Source of the DNA: an uncultured Eubacteriales bacterium | GTDB lineage: Bacteria > Bacillota > Clostridia > Oscillospirales > CAG-272 | DNA length: 62,027 nucleotides | Assembly (NCBI GenBank): GCA_900547725.1 | Contig: URHR01000003.1 | Coordinates: 1-62,027, forward strand | Direction of reading: 5' to 3' | Shown: positions 18,004 through 26,647 of the stretch, piece by piece | How positions within the stretch are numbered: the first letter of the stretch is position 1 | How the letters are laid out: each line of letters begins with the position of its first letter | Translations under genes and position numbers: made by a program | Notes under the pieces: model-generated | Database searches by the model: none | What the model was told of the DNA's origin: nothing | The model's input: only the letters and a program-made list of their open reading frames with translations

Positions 18004-19499
18004 AAAGCAAGAGCCTGATTTGTTTCATCCTGTTTTGCGCCCTGCTGGTTACGGCAGTCCTACCGGTTTCCGGAGAGGATTCCTCGCCGGTGGCTACGGC
18101 ATGGGACGGAAGCGCGGATACTTCGTGGTACAACACAACCGATAACACCTTTACTTTAACAGACGCTGCCGACCTTGCCGGCTTTGCCGCCATTGTAAAC
18201 GGCACGGCGGAAGGCATTGCACAGTCCAATTTTCTCGGAAAGACTGTCCGGCTCGGCGCGGATATCCTGCTCAATACGGGTGATGCAGCGTCTTGGACGC
18301 CGGAAACCGAGGGCTTGCAGGCGTTTCCGATTATCGGAAACATCAGCGAAAAAGACGGTGCCGCGGATGCCAGCCTGCAGTTCAGCGGGGAATTTGACGG
18401 ACAGGGACACACCATTTCCGGTCTGTACGTAAACGGTCGGTCCGACTGGTGGGAAGGTTCGGGACTTTTTGCGGCGATATACGGTCCCGCAAAGCTCCAC
18501 GATTTTGCTCTGGTCAACTCGGCGGTCTTTCAGCCCGGTCGTTACAATGCCGCTGCCGTCACAGCATATGCGTTTGTCAAGTCCGGTGAAGAAAAGGATG
18601 CCTTCAGCATTTATAACATCTATACGGATGCAATGATTACTGCGTCTGGCGAAAAAACCGGAATCGGCGGGATTGTCGGTAAAATCTCCGACCCGACCTA
18701 CAAGAGTGTGACGAACGCTTACGGATCGATCCGTTCCTGCGTGTTTGCGGGAAAGATCACCCAAACCGGAAACTGTGCGGCTTATTCGGGAGGCATTCTC
18801 GGAAACGTGAACGATGTCGGCGTGCAGATTTCCGACTGCCTGAACCTCGGAACCATTGTCAGCCTGAACAACCGGGAGTACCTGGGCGGAATTGTCGGAA
18901 AGGGTGACACCAACCACTGTACCATCCGCATCAACCGTTGTGTGAGCGTGGTGGATCCCACCTCTGCCAGCCGAAAAGTCGGCGGAATTATTTCCTTCGG
19001 CAATAAGCCGATTGACGATGACGAATTTTTGGACTGCTTTACCGCCGGCGAGCGTTATGCCGTTTGCAAGGAGGGGAACGAGGCAACCGGAGACAGCATC
19101 CGGACGGGGAAAACCACCCTGCGGGAGCTGGTCGGTGCGGATGTCCCCGAAGCCGTAAAGACAGCACTGACCGGCTGGGTCACGCGTGAGGGCGGAATCA
19201 TCATTCCTGCAGGCGTTGCCGCGCTGACGCCGCTGTTCGGCGATGTGCCAACCCCTCCGTCGGGGGAAAACACGACAGAGACGCCGACCGAGAAGCCAAC
19301 GGATGCTCCCACGAAGCCGAACAATCCGCCTACAGGGGAAAAGCCCGCGCAGGATTCTTCCACACAGGAACGGTCGGCCGGCACTGCGGCGGAAAAGCCG
19401 GCTGAAAAAGGCTGCCAAAGCGCCGTTGGGATTGCACCGCTCCTGGCACTGATACTCTCCGGCATTTACGTCGCGGAGAATAAGAAAAGAAACCGTTGA
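18000..19499 (+). CDS. Exported GLUG-repeat protein 2 with GC-type C-terminal tail
   Basis: A 499-residue protein with a signal peptide (MKSKSLICFILFCALLVTAVL). It carries the WDGSADTSWYNTTDN block, GLUG-like repeats (GGIVGKIS, GGILGNVN, GGIVGKGD) closely related to GLUG 1, a Pro/Thr-rich linker (about 415-465) and a C-terminal tail: KGCQSAVG, a hydrophobic helix, then KKRNR. This tripartite end resembles Cys-containing C-terminal sorting signals (SYNERG-CTERM/MYXO-CTERM type) but matches none exactly. Start at 18000 chosen over 17982 because it gives a proper signal peptide, an ATGA overlap and GGGGG at 10 bp. Confidence 0.75.
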   Translation: MKSKSLICFILFCALLVTAVLPVSGEDSSPVATAWDGSADTSWYNTTDNTFTLTDAADLAGFAAIVNGTAEGIAQSNFLGKTVRLGADILLNTGDAASWTPETEGLQAFPIIGNISEKDGAADASLQFSGEFDGQGHTISGLYVNGRSDWWEGSGLFAAIYGPAKLHDFALVNSAVFQPGRYNAAAVTAYAFVKSGEEKDAFSIYNIYTDAMITASGEKTGIGGIVGKISDPTYKSVTNAYGSIRSCVFAGKITQTGNCAAYSGGILGNVNDVGVQISDCLNLGTIVSLNNREYLGGIVGKGDTNHCTIRINRCVSVVDPTSASRKVGGIISFGNKPIDDDEFLDCFTAGERYAVCKEGNEATGDSIRTGKTTLRELVGADVPEAVKTALTGWVTREGGIIIPAGVAALTPLFGDVPTPPSGENTTETPTEKPTDAPTKPNNPPTGEKPAQDSSTQERSAGTAAEKPAEKGCQSAVGIAPLLALILSGIYVAENKKRNR

Positions 19500-19501
19500 A
19501 G

Positions 19502-21625
19502 ATGAAAAAACTGATTACAATTGCTCTATGTATTATGCTTGCGGCAGGACTGCTTTTGTCCTGCCGCAACGGAAACGATCCGGCTTCCCCGACAGATGAC
19601 GGGACGGAGAGCAGTACCGTTGCGCTCCGCCCGGAGGAGTGGACTCTAATCCGTCCCCAAAAGGCAAGCCCGGCGTTGACGGCGGAGATTAACCGCCTCA
19701 AGCGTGCTTGGGAGTCGGCAACGGGTGAAACCATTGTGCTGAAAACCGATGCCGATCCGGAGGGGGCGCATGAGATTCTGATCGGGGAGACCTCCCGTGC
19801 GGCGTCCAAAAGCGCGCGGGATGCATTGCAGGGGGATCGGTATGCGCTGACGCATGACGGAAATCATATCGTGATTGTCGGTTCCTGTGATGCGCTGACG
19901 GCGGAGGGCGTTCGCTATTTTGCCGAGACGTATGTCGTCAGTGCCCCCGCGCTGACCCTGCCGGACGGATTGCAGTATGTCAGCGAGGAGTTGGACGTGG
20001 TTTCGCTGACCAACGGAACCCGTTTCCGGTATCCGGTCATCTTTGCGGACGGACTGGATAATACGCCGGACAAGGGGAATCAGAATCGTGTGGATTACAC
20101 CGTTCAGCTGGCGCGGGATCTGCGAAACCGGTTGGAGGCGCTGACAGGTGCCGTTCCCAACCTGAAGTCCGACTGGGTCAAAATCGGAACGGATACCGCA
20201 GACACGTATGAAATTCTGATCGGAGACACGGCGCGTCCCGAATCGGCACAGGCAAAATCCCGCTTGAGGGGAGCACAGGATTACGGCGTTTTCTTCATCG
20301 GAAACAAGATTGTCATCTCTGCATGGACGGAGCAGACACTGGGCAAAGCGGTGAACCTGTTTCTGGAGAACCTGGAACTTTGGCGCGTTTCTGCGGAGGG
20401 GCAGGTCGCGGATATCCGCCTGCGGAAAACGGATCTGACGGATGCATACCGCGGCTGGCAAACGGACATTCCGCTCCCGGAGCGCGGCAAGCTGACCGGA
20501 TGTGTGACCTGCGCAAACGATCAGCTGGAGTATGTATGGACCGATGTACGATCCGATGATTTTTCCGCCTATCGGAAGAAGCTGGAGGCGGATGGGTATA
20601 CCCTGCGGGACGAAAACCGGATTGGCGAGAATCGGTTTGCAACGTATGTCAAGGGAACCGCATTTCTGCACGCATCCTTTGTCCCGAACGGCTCGGCAGG
20701 AATGCCTGCCATCCGGGTCATTACCGGGGTGACGAACAAGGCGCCGTATCTGCCGGAACCGTCATCGGTCAGGCAGGAGTATGTGAAAATCACGGAATCC
20801 AAGCTGACGCAGATGGCGCTGGATTATCAGGCGGGCGACTACGGAATGTGCTACGTTGTTACGCTGGAGGACGGCAGCTTCCTGATTGTGGACGGCGGTG
20901 CAAATATCGGAAAGACCGACCACACCCGGCTTTGGAATCTGCTGAAGCAGCTGAACGAACGCCCGGACGGGAAAATCGTAATCGCCGCATGGCTTTTGAC
21001 GCACAATCACGCCGACCATTATCAGGTCTTTGAGGATTTCTGCGCCGAATACGGCAGTCAGGTGACAATTGAACAGTTCGTCTGCAATGTGCCGGACAGC
21101 ATTGTGGCGTATAACTCCACCGACCCCGGAACGCATTATCAGAACGGTTTTTCAAAATCGTCCCTTGCGGCAGGTGGCATTCGGAACATCAAGCCTTACA
21201 CGGGGATGAAATGGTCGGTGCGCAACGTGGAGCTGGAGGTTCTGTTCACACAGGCGGATCTGTATCCCAAAAAGCTGACGCTGTACAATGATTCCTCCAT
21301 GGCATTCCGAATGACTGTTGCGGGACAGACCATGCTTTGGCTGGGGGATATTCAGACGAACGCTTCCGATGTGATCTGCGCGATGTACGGAGAGAATCTG
21401 AAAAGCGACATGGTTCAGGTTTCTCACCACGGCGGAAACGGCGCCACCGAGCAGCTTTACACGCTGATCCGCCCGACAGTTGCATTTTGGCCGTGCGACC
21501 GTGCGAATTATCAGGGGTACATCCGCCATTTTCCCGCAAGCGACCTGCTGGCAAACCAGTTGGGTGTGAAGAAAAATATTGTTGCCGACCCTGACCATAC
21601 CCTGACTTTTCCGTTCCTTTCCTGA
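19502..21625 (+). CDS. Lipoprotein with metallo-beta-lactamase-fold domain
   Basis: A 707-residue lipoprotein (lipobox LLLSC, Cys21). Two repeated N-terminal modules of about 130 residues each contain EILIGETSRAASKSA and EILIGDTARPESAQAK; the same module occurs in the lipoprotein at 39019. From about residue 420 there is an MBL-fold hydrolase domain with THNHADH (about 499-505), LWLGDIQ and VSHHGGNGA, similar to the C-terminal part of ComEC. Two codons upstream lies a TTG that overlaps the previous stop; ATG at 19502 is preferred although its ribosome site is weak. Surface-attached hydrolase; substrate unknown. Confidence 0.75.
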   Translation: MKKLITIALCIMLAAGLLLSCRNGNDPASPTDDGTESSTVALRPEEWTLIRPQKASPALTAEINRLKRAWESATGETIVLKTDADPEGAHEILIGETSRAASKSARDALQGDRYALTHDGNHIVIVGSCDALTAEGVRYFAETYVVSAPALTLPDGLQYVSEELDVVSLTNGTRFRYPVIFADGLDNTPDKGNQNRVDYTVQLARDLRNRLEALTGAVPNLKSDWVKIGTDTADTYEILIGDTARPESAQAKSRLRGAQDYGVFFIGNKIVISAWTEQTLGKAVNLFLENLELWRVSAEGQVADIRLRKTDLTDAYRGWQTDIPLPERGKLTGCVTCANDQLEYVWTDVRSDDFSAYRKKLEADGYTLRDENRIGENRFATYVKGTAFLHASFVPNGSAGMPAIRVITGVTNKAPYLPEPSSVRQEYVKITESKLTQMALDYQAGDYGMCYVVTLEDGSFLIVDGGANIGKTDHTRLWNLLKQLNERPDGKIVIAAWLLTHNHADHYQVFEDFCAEYGSQVTIEQFVCNVPDSIVAYNSTDPGTHYQNGFSKSSLAAGGIRNIKPYTGMKWSVRNVELEVLFTQADLYPKKLTLYNDSSMAFRMTVAGQTMLWLGDIQTNASDVICAMYGENLKSDMVQVSHHGGNGATEQLYTLIRPTVAFWPCDRANYQGYIRHFPASDLLANQLGVKKNIVADPDHTLTFPFLS

Positions 21626-21629
21626 AAAA

Positions 21630-21656
21630 AGCGGAGCGCCCGCAGGACGCTCCGCT
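21630..21656 (+). terminator. Hairpin terminator after MBL lipoprotein
   Basis: AGCGGAGCG pairs perfectly with CGCTCCGCT over a 10-base loop, starting 5 bp after the stop codon. It is preceded by six A residues and followed by only a short U-poor tail, so it may terminate better leftward or act as a 3'-end stabiliser. Confidence 0.5.
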
Positions 21657-21684
21657 TCGACATTTTCTACCTGGAGGTAATCAT

Positions 21685-22575
21685 ATGTCTGTTCTTTTGG
21701 TTGCGGTGCTGATTCTCGTATACACAGCCCATTCACTGTTTGCAAGTCTGTTTTCCAAGCATTATCCGGGGGAGCACGGGGAGGCATCCCGCGTTTATTC
21801 TGTTTACTATGGGCTGATTGTGTCGCTCGCAACGCTGGCGGCATCCGGATTTGTTCCCAAAATCTCCTGGCTGACGCTTCTTTTGGGGATTGCCAACGGT
21901 GTTGCGGTCATGCTCTATAATCTGTCGCTTATCGGTGCCGCAGAGCGAGGACCGTATTCGGTTGTCATGGTATTCTCGCTGTTCGGTGGAATCCTTGTTC
22001 CGCTGGCGGTTTCGGTCGTTGCCTACCGGGAGCACCTGACTCCGGTGCAGTGGGCGGCAATTCTCATCATGTTGGTGGCATTCGTTTTTCTGAACATCGG
22101 AAAAAAAGGAGAGAAGCTGAAGGACAGCGTGAAAAAGGGCTTTTTTGCGCTCTGTCTGCTCCAGTTCTGCGCAAACGGGGCATACGGAACCCTGCTCAGC
22201 GTTCAGGAGCGGCTGACGGAGGGAACGGAAAACAACGGCATGACCGTTGTGACCTATGCGGTCGTTTTTCTGCTGTCGGTTCTCCTGCTTGCCGGCCGGA
22301 GGCGGGAACGGACGATGGCAGATCTCCGGCTGAACCGGAAATCTGTCGCTTGCCTCATCTTCTGCACCGGTTCGGTGACGGCGGGAATCATGATTCTGAT
22401 GCACTGCCTGTCACTGATGAACGTTGCGGTGCTGTATACTGTCGAAAACGGTGGTGTCCTGCTCCTCTCGGTCATTCTGTCGGCTTTCCTGTTCCGGGAA
22501 AAAATGACGGTGTCGAAGGGGATCGGAATTGTGCTGTCGGTCGTAAGTATGGTTTTGCTCGGCTTGCAGGGATGA
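21685..22575 (+). CDS. EamA/DMT-family transporter
   Basis: A 296-residue inner-membrane protein with about ten hydrophobic helices in two homologous halves of five, the EamA arrangement (GERGPYSVVMVFSLFGG-like segment in half 1; AVLYTVENGGVLLLSVILSA in half 2). Substrate unpredictable; drug, amino-acid or sugar-phosphate export/import are all known. Start follows GGAGGT at 8 bp. Confidence 0.85.
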   Translation: MSVLLVAVLILVYTAHSLFASLFSKHYPGEHGEASRVYSVYYGLIVSLATLAASGFVPKISWLTLLLGIANGVAVMLYNLSLIGAAERGPYSVVMVFSLFGGILVPLAVSVVAYREHLTPVQWAAILIMLVAFVFLNIGKKGEKLKDSVKKGFFALCLLQFCANGAYGTLLSVQERLTEGTENNGMTVVTYAVVFLLSVLLLAGRRRERTMADLRLNRKSVACLIFCTGSVTAGIMILMHCLSLMNVAVLYTVENGGVLLLSVILSAFLFREKMTVSKGIGIVLSVVSMVLLGLQG

Positions 22576-22588
22576 TTTTTCATACAGG

Positions 22589-22617
22589 GAACGTCCGACG
22601 GACTCTGCCGGGCGTTC
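22589..22617 (+). terminator. Hairpin after EamA gene
   Basis: GAACGTCC (22589-22596) pairs with GGGCGTTC (22610-22617), with one G-U pair, 14 bp after the transporter stop codon. No U-tract follows, so termination is uncertain. Confidence 0.35.
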
Positions 22618-22776
22618 GGACTGCAGACAAAGTATATCTTCAATGTATATAATACGCTTGCGCCTGCCAAATATGCGAGCGTTGGGCGGGAGTACCGATA
22701 TTCGTTGCCGGAGACGAAGAAATCATAAACAACCGGAATGGTTCGGTTCGTATTTACAATTGAAACAGCTTGCAGA

Positions 22777-22815
22777 AGTGGCTGTGAAAACCCAAAACGG
22801 ATTTTCACAGCCACT
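22777..22815. repeat. Perfect 14-bp inverted repeat
   Basis: AGTGGCTGTGAAAA and TTTTCACAGCCACT are perfect complements with an 11-base loop. It lies mid-way in the gene-free interval 22576-23117 between convergent genes. A moderately U-rich ATCTTTG follows on the plus strand, so it may be the transporter terminator. Confidence 0.6.
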
Positions 22816-22916
22816 ATCTTTGTAACATTCGGGATAAAGCCTCTCTTGACCTGTGGTCTGCGAATTTTTTCTGCCTGCAAAGCGCTTGGGATTGAGTTTA
22901 TGTCGGCGGCTGGCTG

Positions 22917-22947
22917 CAAAAAGAACCCCGTCTCCGAAGAAACGGGG
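22917..22947 (-). terminator. Rho-independent terminator of rpiR gene
   Basis: On the minus strand CCCCGT pairs with ACGGGG (22926-22947) and is followed by TTCTTTTTT, a classical U-tract, about 170 bp after the rpiR stop codon. Confidence 0.65.
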
Positions 22948-23041
22948 CAAGAATTCGTAACATTGAAAGCGGGGAGGACATCAGCAGAAAATGGGCAGTT
23001 GCAAAAAAACAATTTTCCTGCCAAGGCGGATGTCCGTCCGC

Positions 23042-23108
23042 TGATCCCTGCCCCGGTTCACCGTGAGTGGGGAAGGTGACGTACCCGCTTGAAAGAATCC
23101 GGTTGGGG
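23042..23108. repeat. Intergenic repeat R2, copy 2
   Basis: Second copy of the element at 16-82: identical CCCCGGTTCACCGTGAG core (23051-23067), GGGGAAGG, a variable middle and GGTTGGGG (23101-23108). It ends ten bases before the rpiR stop codon, between convergent genes. Confidence 0.55.
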
Positions 23109-23117
23109 AGAAATGCT

Positions 23118-23957
23118 CTAATATTTTTTACTCTGCAACGCTGCCTCGGTGTTATAAATTGCCTGCTTTGCGGCTTGATCGGCGTGGAGGACGATGTAGG
23201 TATAGATGCAGTCGATGATGGCGAGCTGCGCCAAGCGGGAGTTCATGGCGAGGATGGAATGCTCGGTCTCTCTGGAGCGGGTGAACAGGGCATAGTCCAC
23301 GGACTCCGCAAGCGGGCTTTTGCCGTGGTTGGTGATGCAGGCGGTGGTTGCGCCGTAGAGCTTGCACAGCCGCATGGCGTCCACAATATCCCGTGACGCG
23401 CCGGAGTGCGAAATGCCGATGGCAATTCCGCCGCGCCGCAGATGGGAGGCGATGATGGCTTGCAGATGGTTGTCACAGCATGCCTGCGCGTCAAGTCCCA
23501 GGCGCAGAAATTTGTGCGCCGCGTCCTGCGCAATGGAGGCGGAATTTCCAAGCCCGAAAACAACGATCCGGTTGGCGTGAAGCACCGCCTGTGCCACTGC
23601 CTCCAGCGTTTTCTCGTCCAGAACCGATTCGGTTTCCCTGAGAGATTCCGAAATGGACGCGATCCGCTTCTGATAGATGCGGTAGCAGTTGTCGCTTTTC
23701 CGAATCTCCTCGTCGATCCCCGATGCCGAGCCGATTTCTGCGGCAAGCCGCACCTTCAGCTCCTGATAGCCGTTCAGTCCGAGCCGCCTTGCAAACCGTA
23801 CCACGGTTGCGTTCCCGCAGGAGCAACGCCCGGCAAGCTCCGAGATCGAAATGCCGAGGATTTCCCCGGTGTGTGCCAGAAGGTAGTCCGCGAGCTTTTG
23901 CTCCGCGAACCCCATGCGGTCGTAATTTTGCCGGATGCTGTGCAGAACCGATTCCAT
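23118..23957 (-). CDS. RpiR-family transcriptional regulator (HTH + SIS)
   Basis: A 279-residue regulator. The N-terminal HTH (about 1-75, with ISELAGRCSCGNATVVRFARRLG) is followed by a sugar-isomerase (SIS) domain (about 120-250, IVVFGLGNSASIAQDAAHK and AIGISHSGASRDIVDAM), which in this family senses phosphosugars. Start at 23957 chosen: the frame's first ATG (23987) lies at or before the expected transcription start, and GGAGG sits 1 bp from the ATG at 23960 but 4 bp from 23957. Divergent from the dehydrogenase/aldolase operon, which it probably controls. Confidence 0.88.
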   Translation of the reverse strand: MESVLHSIRQNYDRMGFAEQKLADYLLAHTGEILGISISELAGRCSCGNATVVRFARRLGLNGYQELKVRLAAEIGSASGIDEEIRKSDNCYRIYQKRIASISESLRETESVLDEKTLEAVAQAVLHANRIVVFGLGNSASIAQDAAHKFLRLGLDAQACCDNHLQAIIASHLRRGGIAIGISHSGASRDIVDAMRLCKLYGATTACITNHGKSPLAESVDYALFTRSRETEHSILAMNSRLAQLAIIDCIYTYIVLHADQAAKQAIYNTEAALQSKKY

Positions 23958-23989
23958 CATACCTCCGAAAACGGAAATTATTTTCATTT

Positions 23990-24018
23990 ATTATACCATA
24001 TCCGAAAGAAAAAGTCAA
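23990..24018 (-). promoter_or_regulatory. Sigma-A promoter for rpiR
   Basis: Minus-strand TTGACT (24013-24018), 17-bp spacer, TATAAT (23990-23995), with TG one base upstream of the -10. Confidence 0.85.
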
Positions 24019-24046
24019 GCATTCAGAAATTATTTTCTCATCCGTC

Positions 24047-24075
24047 TTGCAAAACCCACCGTGATATGCTAAAAT
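24047..24075 (+). promoter_or_regulatory. Sigma-A promoter for the FAD dehydrogenase operon
   Basis: TTGCAA (24047-24052), 17-bp spacer, TAAAAT (24070-24075), back-to-back with the rpiR promoter; 29 bp separate the two -35 boxes, leaving room for an RpiR operator. Confidence 0.75.
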
Positions 24076-24104
24076 GAAGACAATACGGCAAAGGAGAAAA
24101 AACG

Positions 24105-25541
24105 ATGCAATATCAAATGAACGATTTTCTGTTCTCCATGATTCTGACCGAACTGGAGGACGCGGTGGGAAAGGAAAACTGCTCCACGCGCCCGATTGAC
24201 AAGGTGACGCACAGCGTGGATTACTACTGGCTCTCGCGGATGTGGGCAGACCGGGGACAGCGGATGCCGGAGGCGGATTTCGTGGTCTGCCCGCTGGATG
24301 CGACCGAGGTCTCCAAGGTTGTGAAAATTGCGAACTATTATAAAATTCCCGTGACGGTCTGGGGCGCGGGCGGCGGCACGCAGGGCGGCGCGATTCCGGT
24401 CTGCGGCGGCATTCTGCTGGATACCAAGCGGATGAACCGGATTTATCAGGTCAATACCGAGGGAATGTACATCGAATGCGGCACGGGTGCTATCTACAAG
24501 CACATTGAGTATGCCGCAAATGAGGTGGGCAAGGCGACCATGCACTACCCGTCCTCGCTGACCTGCTCCACGGTCGGGGGCTTCCTTGCGCACCGCGGCA
24601 TCGGCGTGGTGTCCACGAAATACGGCAAAATTGACGATATGGTTCTGCAGATGGAGGTTGTGCTTCCGAACGGGGACATCATTCTGACTTCCCCCGCGCC
24701 CAAGCACGCGGCAGGTCCCGACCTCAATCAGATTTTCATCGGCTCGGAGGGAACGCTCGGCATCATCACCAAGGCGCAGATCCGCATTTTCGACCAGCCG
24801 GAGGAACGGCGCTTCCGCGCATTCCTGTTTAAGGATATGCACGGCGCATTTGTCGCGTCGCGGGAACTGCTCCAGAAGTTCAAGCCCTCGGTCATGCGGC
24901 TGTATGACGAGGCGGAGACCGCTTCGCTGATCAAAAAGGTGGTCGGCGTGGAGCGCAAGGGCGCGTTCATGAACATTGCCTATGAGGGTTGCCGCGAGAT
25001 GGTGGAGGTGGAGGAGAAAATCCTTTTGGACACCTTCAAAAAGTACGGCGCGGAGGATCTCGGAAGCGAATACGGCGAGAAGTGGTGGAAGGAGAAGATT
25101 ACCTTCTTCTATCCCGGCTACATGATGGATCTGCCGCAGATGTTCGGCACAATGGATACCATTGCCCCGTATGACAAAATCGAGGAGATCTATTGGGCGA
25201 TGAAGGAGGCGATTGAGACCAACTTCCCGCAGGCGAAGTTCATTGCGCATTTCTCGCACTGGTACGAGTGGGGCGCGATGGTCTACGACCGCTTTATTGT
25301 GGACGGCAAGGATGTTCCGCAGGACCCGGTCGAAGCGCTCCGGCTGCATCAGGCAATCTGGACCTGCGGCGTGCGGACGGCTTTGGCGCACGGCGGCGTG
25401 GTCAACGATCACCACGGCGTGGGCATCAAGCTCGGCAGACTGATGAAGGAGCAGTACGGCCCTGCCATGCAGGTGTTCGAGGGACTGAAAAAACAGCTTG
25501 ACCCGAACGGGATCATGAACCCGTTCAAGCTGGGACTCTGA
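24105..25541 (+). CDS. FAD-binding oxidoreductase (GlcD / alkyl-DHAP-synthase-like)
   Basis: A 478-residue VAO-fold flavoprotein. The FAD-binding domain shows VTVWGAGGGTQGGAIP (about 85-100), CSTVGGFLAHRGIG and FIGSEGTLGIITKAQIRI. The cap domain follows, ending with AHGGVVNDHHGVGIKLG, where the HHG-type motif recalls alkyldihydroxyacetonephosphate synthase and D-2-hydroxyacid dehydrogenases. With the adjacent Fe-S protein and the downstream fused Etf it probably forms an electron-transferring 2-hydroxyacid or sugar-acid dehydrogenase. Substrate unknown. RBS AAAGGAG at 8 bp. Confidence 0.82.
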   Translation: MQYQMNDFLFSMILTELEDAVGKENCSTRPIDKVTHSVDYYWLSRMWADRGQRMPEADFVVCPLDATEVSKVVKIANYYKIPVTVWGAGGGTQGGAIPVCGGILLDTKRMNRIYQVNTEGMYIECGTGAIYKHIEYAANEVGKATMHYPSSLTCSTVGGFLAHRGIGVVSTKYGKIDDMVLQMEVVLPNGDIILTSPAPKHAAGPDLNQIFIGSEGTLGIITKAQIRIFDQPEERRFRAFLFKDMHGAFVASRELLQKFKPSVMRLYDEAETASLIKKVVGVERKGAFMNIAYEGCREMVEVEEKILLDTFKKYGAEDLGSEYGEKWWKEKITFFYPGYMMDLPQMFGTMDTIAPYDKIEEIYWAMKEAIETNFPQAKFIAHFSHWYEWGAMVYDRFIVDGKDVPQDPVEALRLHQAIWTCGVRTALAHGGVVNDHHGVGIKLGRLMKEQYGPAMQVFEGLKKQLDPNGIMNPFKLGL

Positions 25542-25554
25542 GGAGGTGGATGAG

Positions 25555-26646
25555 ATGAAACTGTCGGAAAAGGTCAATCAACACGTGGATTCCTGCCGGT
25601 TCTGCTGGATGTGCCATCACATCTGCCCGATCGGCAATGCAACGGGACACGAAAGAAGCACCCCCCGCGCAAGGGCTTTGGAAATTTCCCTTGTCACGCG
25701 CGGCGCGCTCCGGCTTGATGATATTATGGACAACATTTACGAATGCGCCGGATGCGGTGCGTGCGTGCAGGTCTGCGTCACCGGATGGGACCCCGTGATG
25801 TTCACGAAAGCCGTCCGTGAGCAGGCGGCACTGGAGGGAAAGCTGCCGGATTATATCCGGAAATTGGTTGCAAACTGCCTCTCAAGCGGAAACGCGTACG
25901 GAATGACAGACCCGGCAGGGGAATTGCAGGCGGCAATCGGAAGGCATTCCGCCAAGACCGATACGCTCCTGTTCCTCGGCTCGGACGCAAGATACAAAAT
26001 GCCGGAGCAGGCGGTGAAAATGATTGCGGTTCTGGAGCGCGCGGGAGTAGACTTTACCGTGCTTGCGGAAGAGCCTGCGTCGGGCGCGCAGATGGATTAC
26101 CTTGTCGGGGCACTCAGGGAAACGAAAGCGCAGATGCAGGCGTGCGCGGCTGTGCTGAACGGCTACAAAACCGTGATTGCCGCCGACCCGACCGATGCAA
26201 AGGTTTTGCGCAGAACCTACGCGGAATACGGCGTGGAACTCTCCTGCCGCGTGGTGACCTTCCCGTCCTATGCGCTGAAACTGCTGCAATCCGGGAAACT
26301 GACCGTCCGAAAGCGGGAGATGCCTGTCGTTTATCAGGATCCGTTCCAGCTCTCGCGCGACCTCGGAGAAACCGAAGAACCCCGTGCGCTCATCTCCGCC
26401 TGCGCCGACCTTTCCGAAATGCTTCTGCACGGGGAGGAGACGGTCTGGGCAGGAAATCTGCTGATGGCGGAATGGATGCCGGAGGTCATGCGGGCAGTCG
26501 CGGCAAGAAGAATCTTCAACGCGGAGAGCGTTGGCGCAAAAACAATCGTCACGGCGTGCGTGGGCGAATATGCCGCACTGAAGGCGGCGGAAACAGACGG
26601 GATGAACATCCTGTCCATAGAAGACCTGATTCTCGGAGGAAACTGA
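25555..26646 (+). CDS. 4Fe-4S ferredoxin-type oxidoreductase subunit (GlcF-like)
   Basis: A 363-residue protein with two N-terminal 4Fe-4S motifs, CRFCWMCHHICP (about 15-26) and CAGCGACVQVC (about 63-73). The C-terminal half resembles the CCG-domain region of GlcF/heterodisulfide-reductase B subunits, but the usual Cys residues are replaced: YQDPFQL where YHDPCHL is typical, and TACVGEY where TACPxC is typical. Start at ATG 25555 (AGGAGG at 8 bp) preferred over an upstream GTG at 25546. Probably relays electrons from the flavoprotein encoded just upstream. Confidence 0.8.
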   Translation: MKLSEKVNQHVDSCRFCWMCHHICPIGNATGHERSTPRARALEISLVTRGALRLDDIMDNIYECAGCGACVQVCVTGWDPVMFTKAVREQAALEGKLPDYIRKLVANCLSSGNAYGMTDPAGELQAAIGRHSAKTDTLLFLGSDARYKMPEQAVKMIAVLERAGVDFTVLAEEPASGAQMDYLVGALRETKAQMQACAAVLNGYKTVIAADPTDAKVLRRTYAEYGVELSCRVVTFPSYALKLLQSGKLTVRKREMPVVYQDPFQLSRDLGETEEPRALISACADLSEMLLHGEETVWAGNLLMAEWMPEVMRAVAARRIFNAESVGAKTIVTACVGEYAALKAAETDGMNILSIEDLILGGN

Positions 26647-26647
26647 A

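Noticed and set aside
19496..19501. TTG start for the MBL lipoprotein
   Set aside because: It adds only two residues; ATG at 19502 gives a normal lipoprotein signal. The choice does not change the product.
23958..23987. Earlier start codons for the RpiR regulator
   Set aside because: The ATG at 23987 lies only 2 bp downstream of the -10 box and so upstream of the expected transcript start; the ATG at 23960 is one base from GGAGG, too close for efficient initiation.
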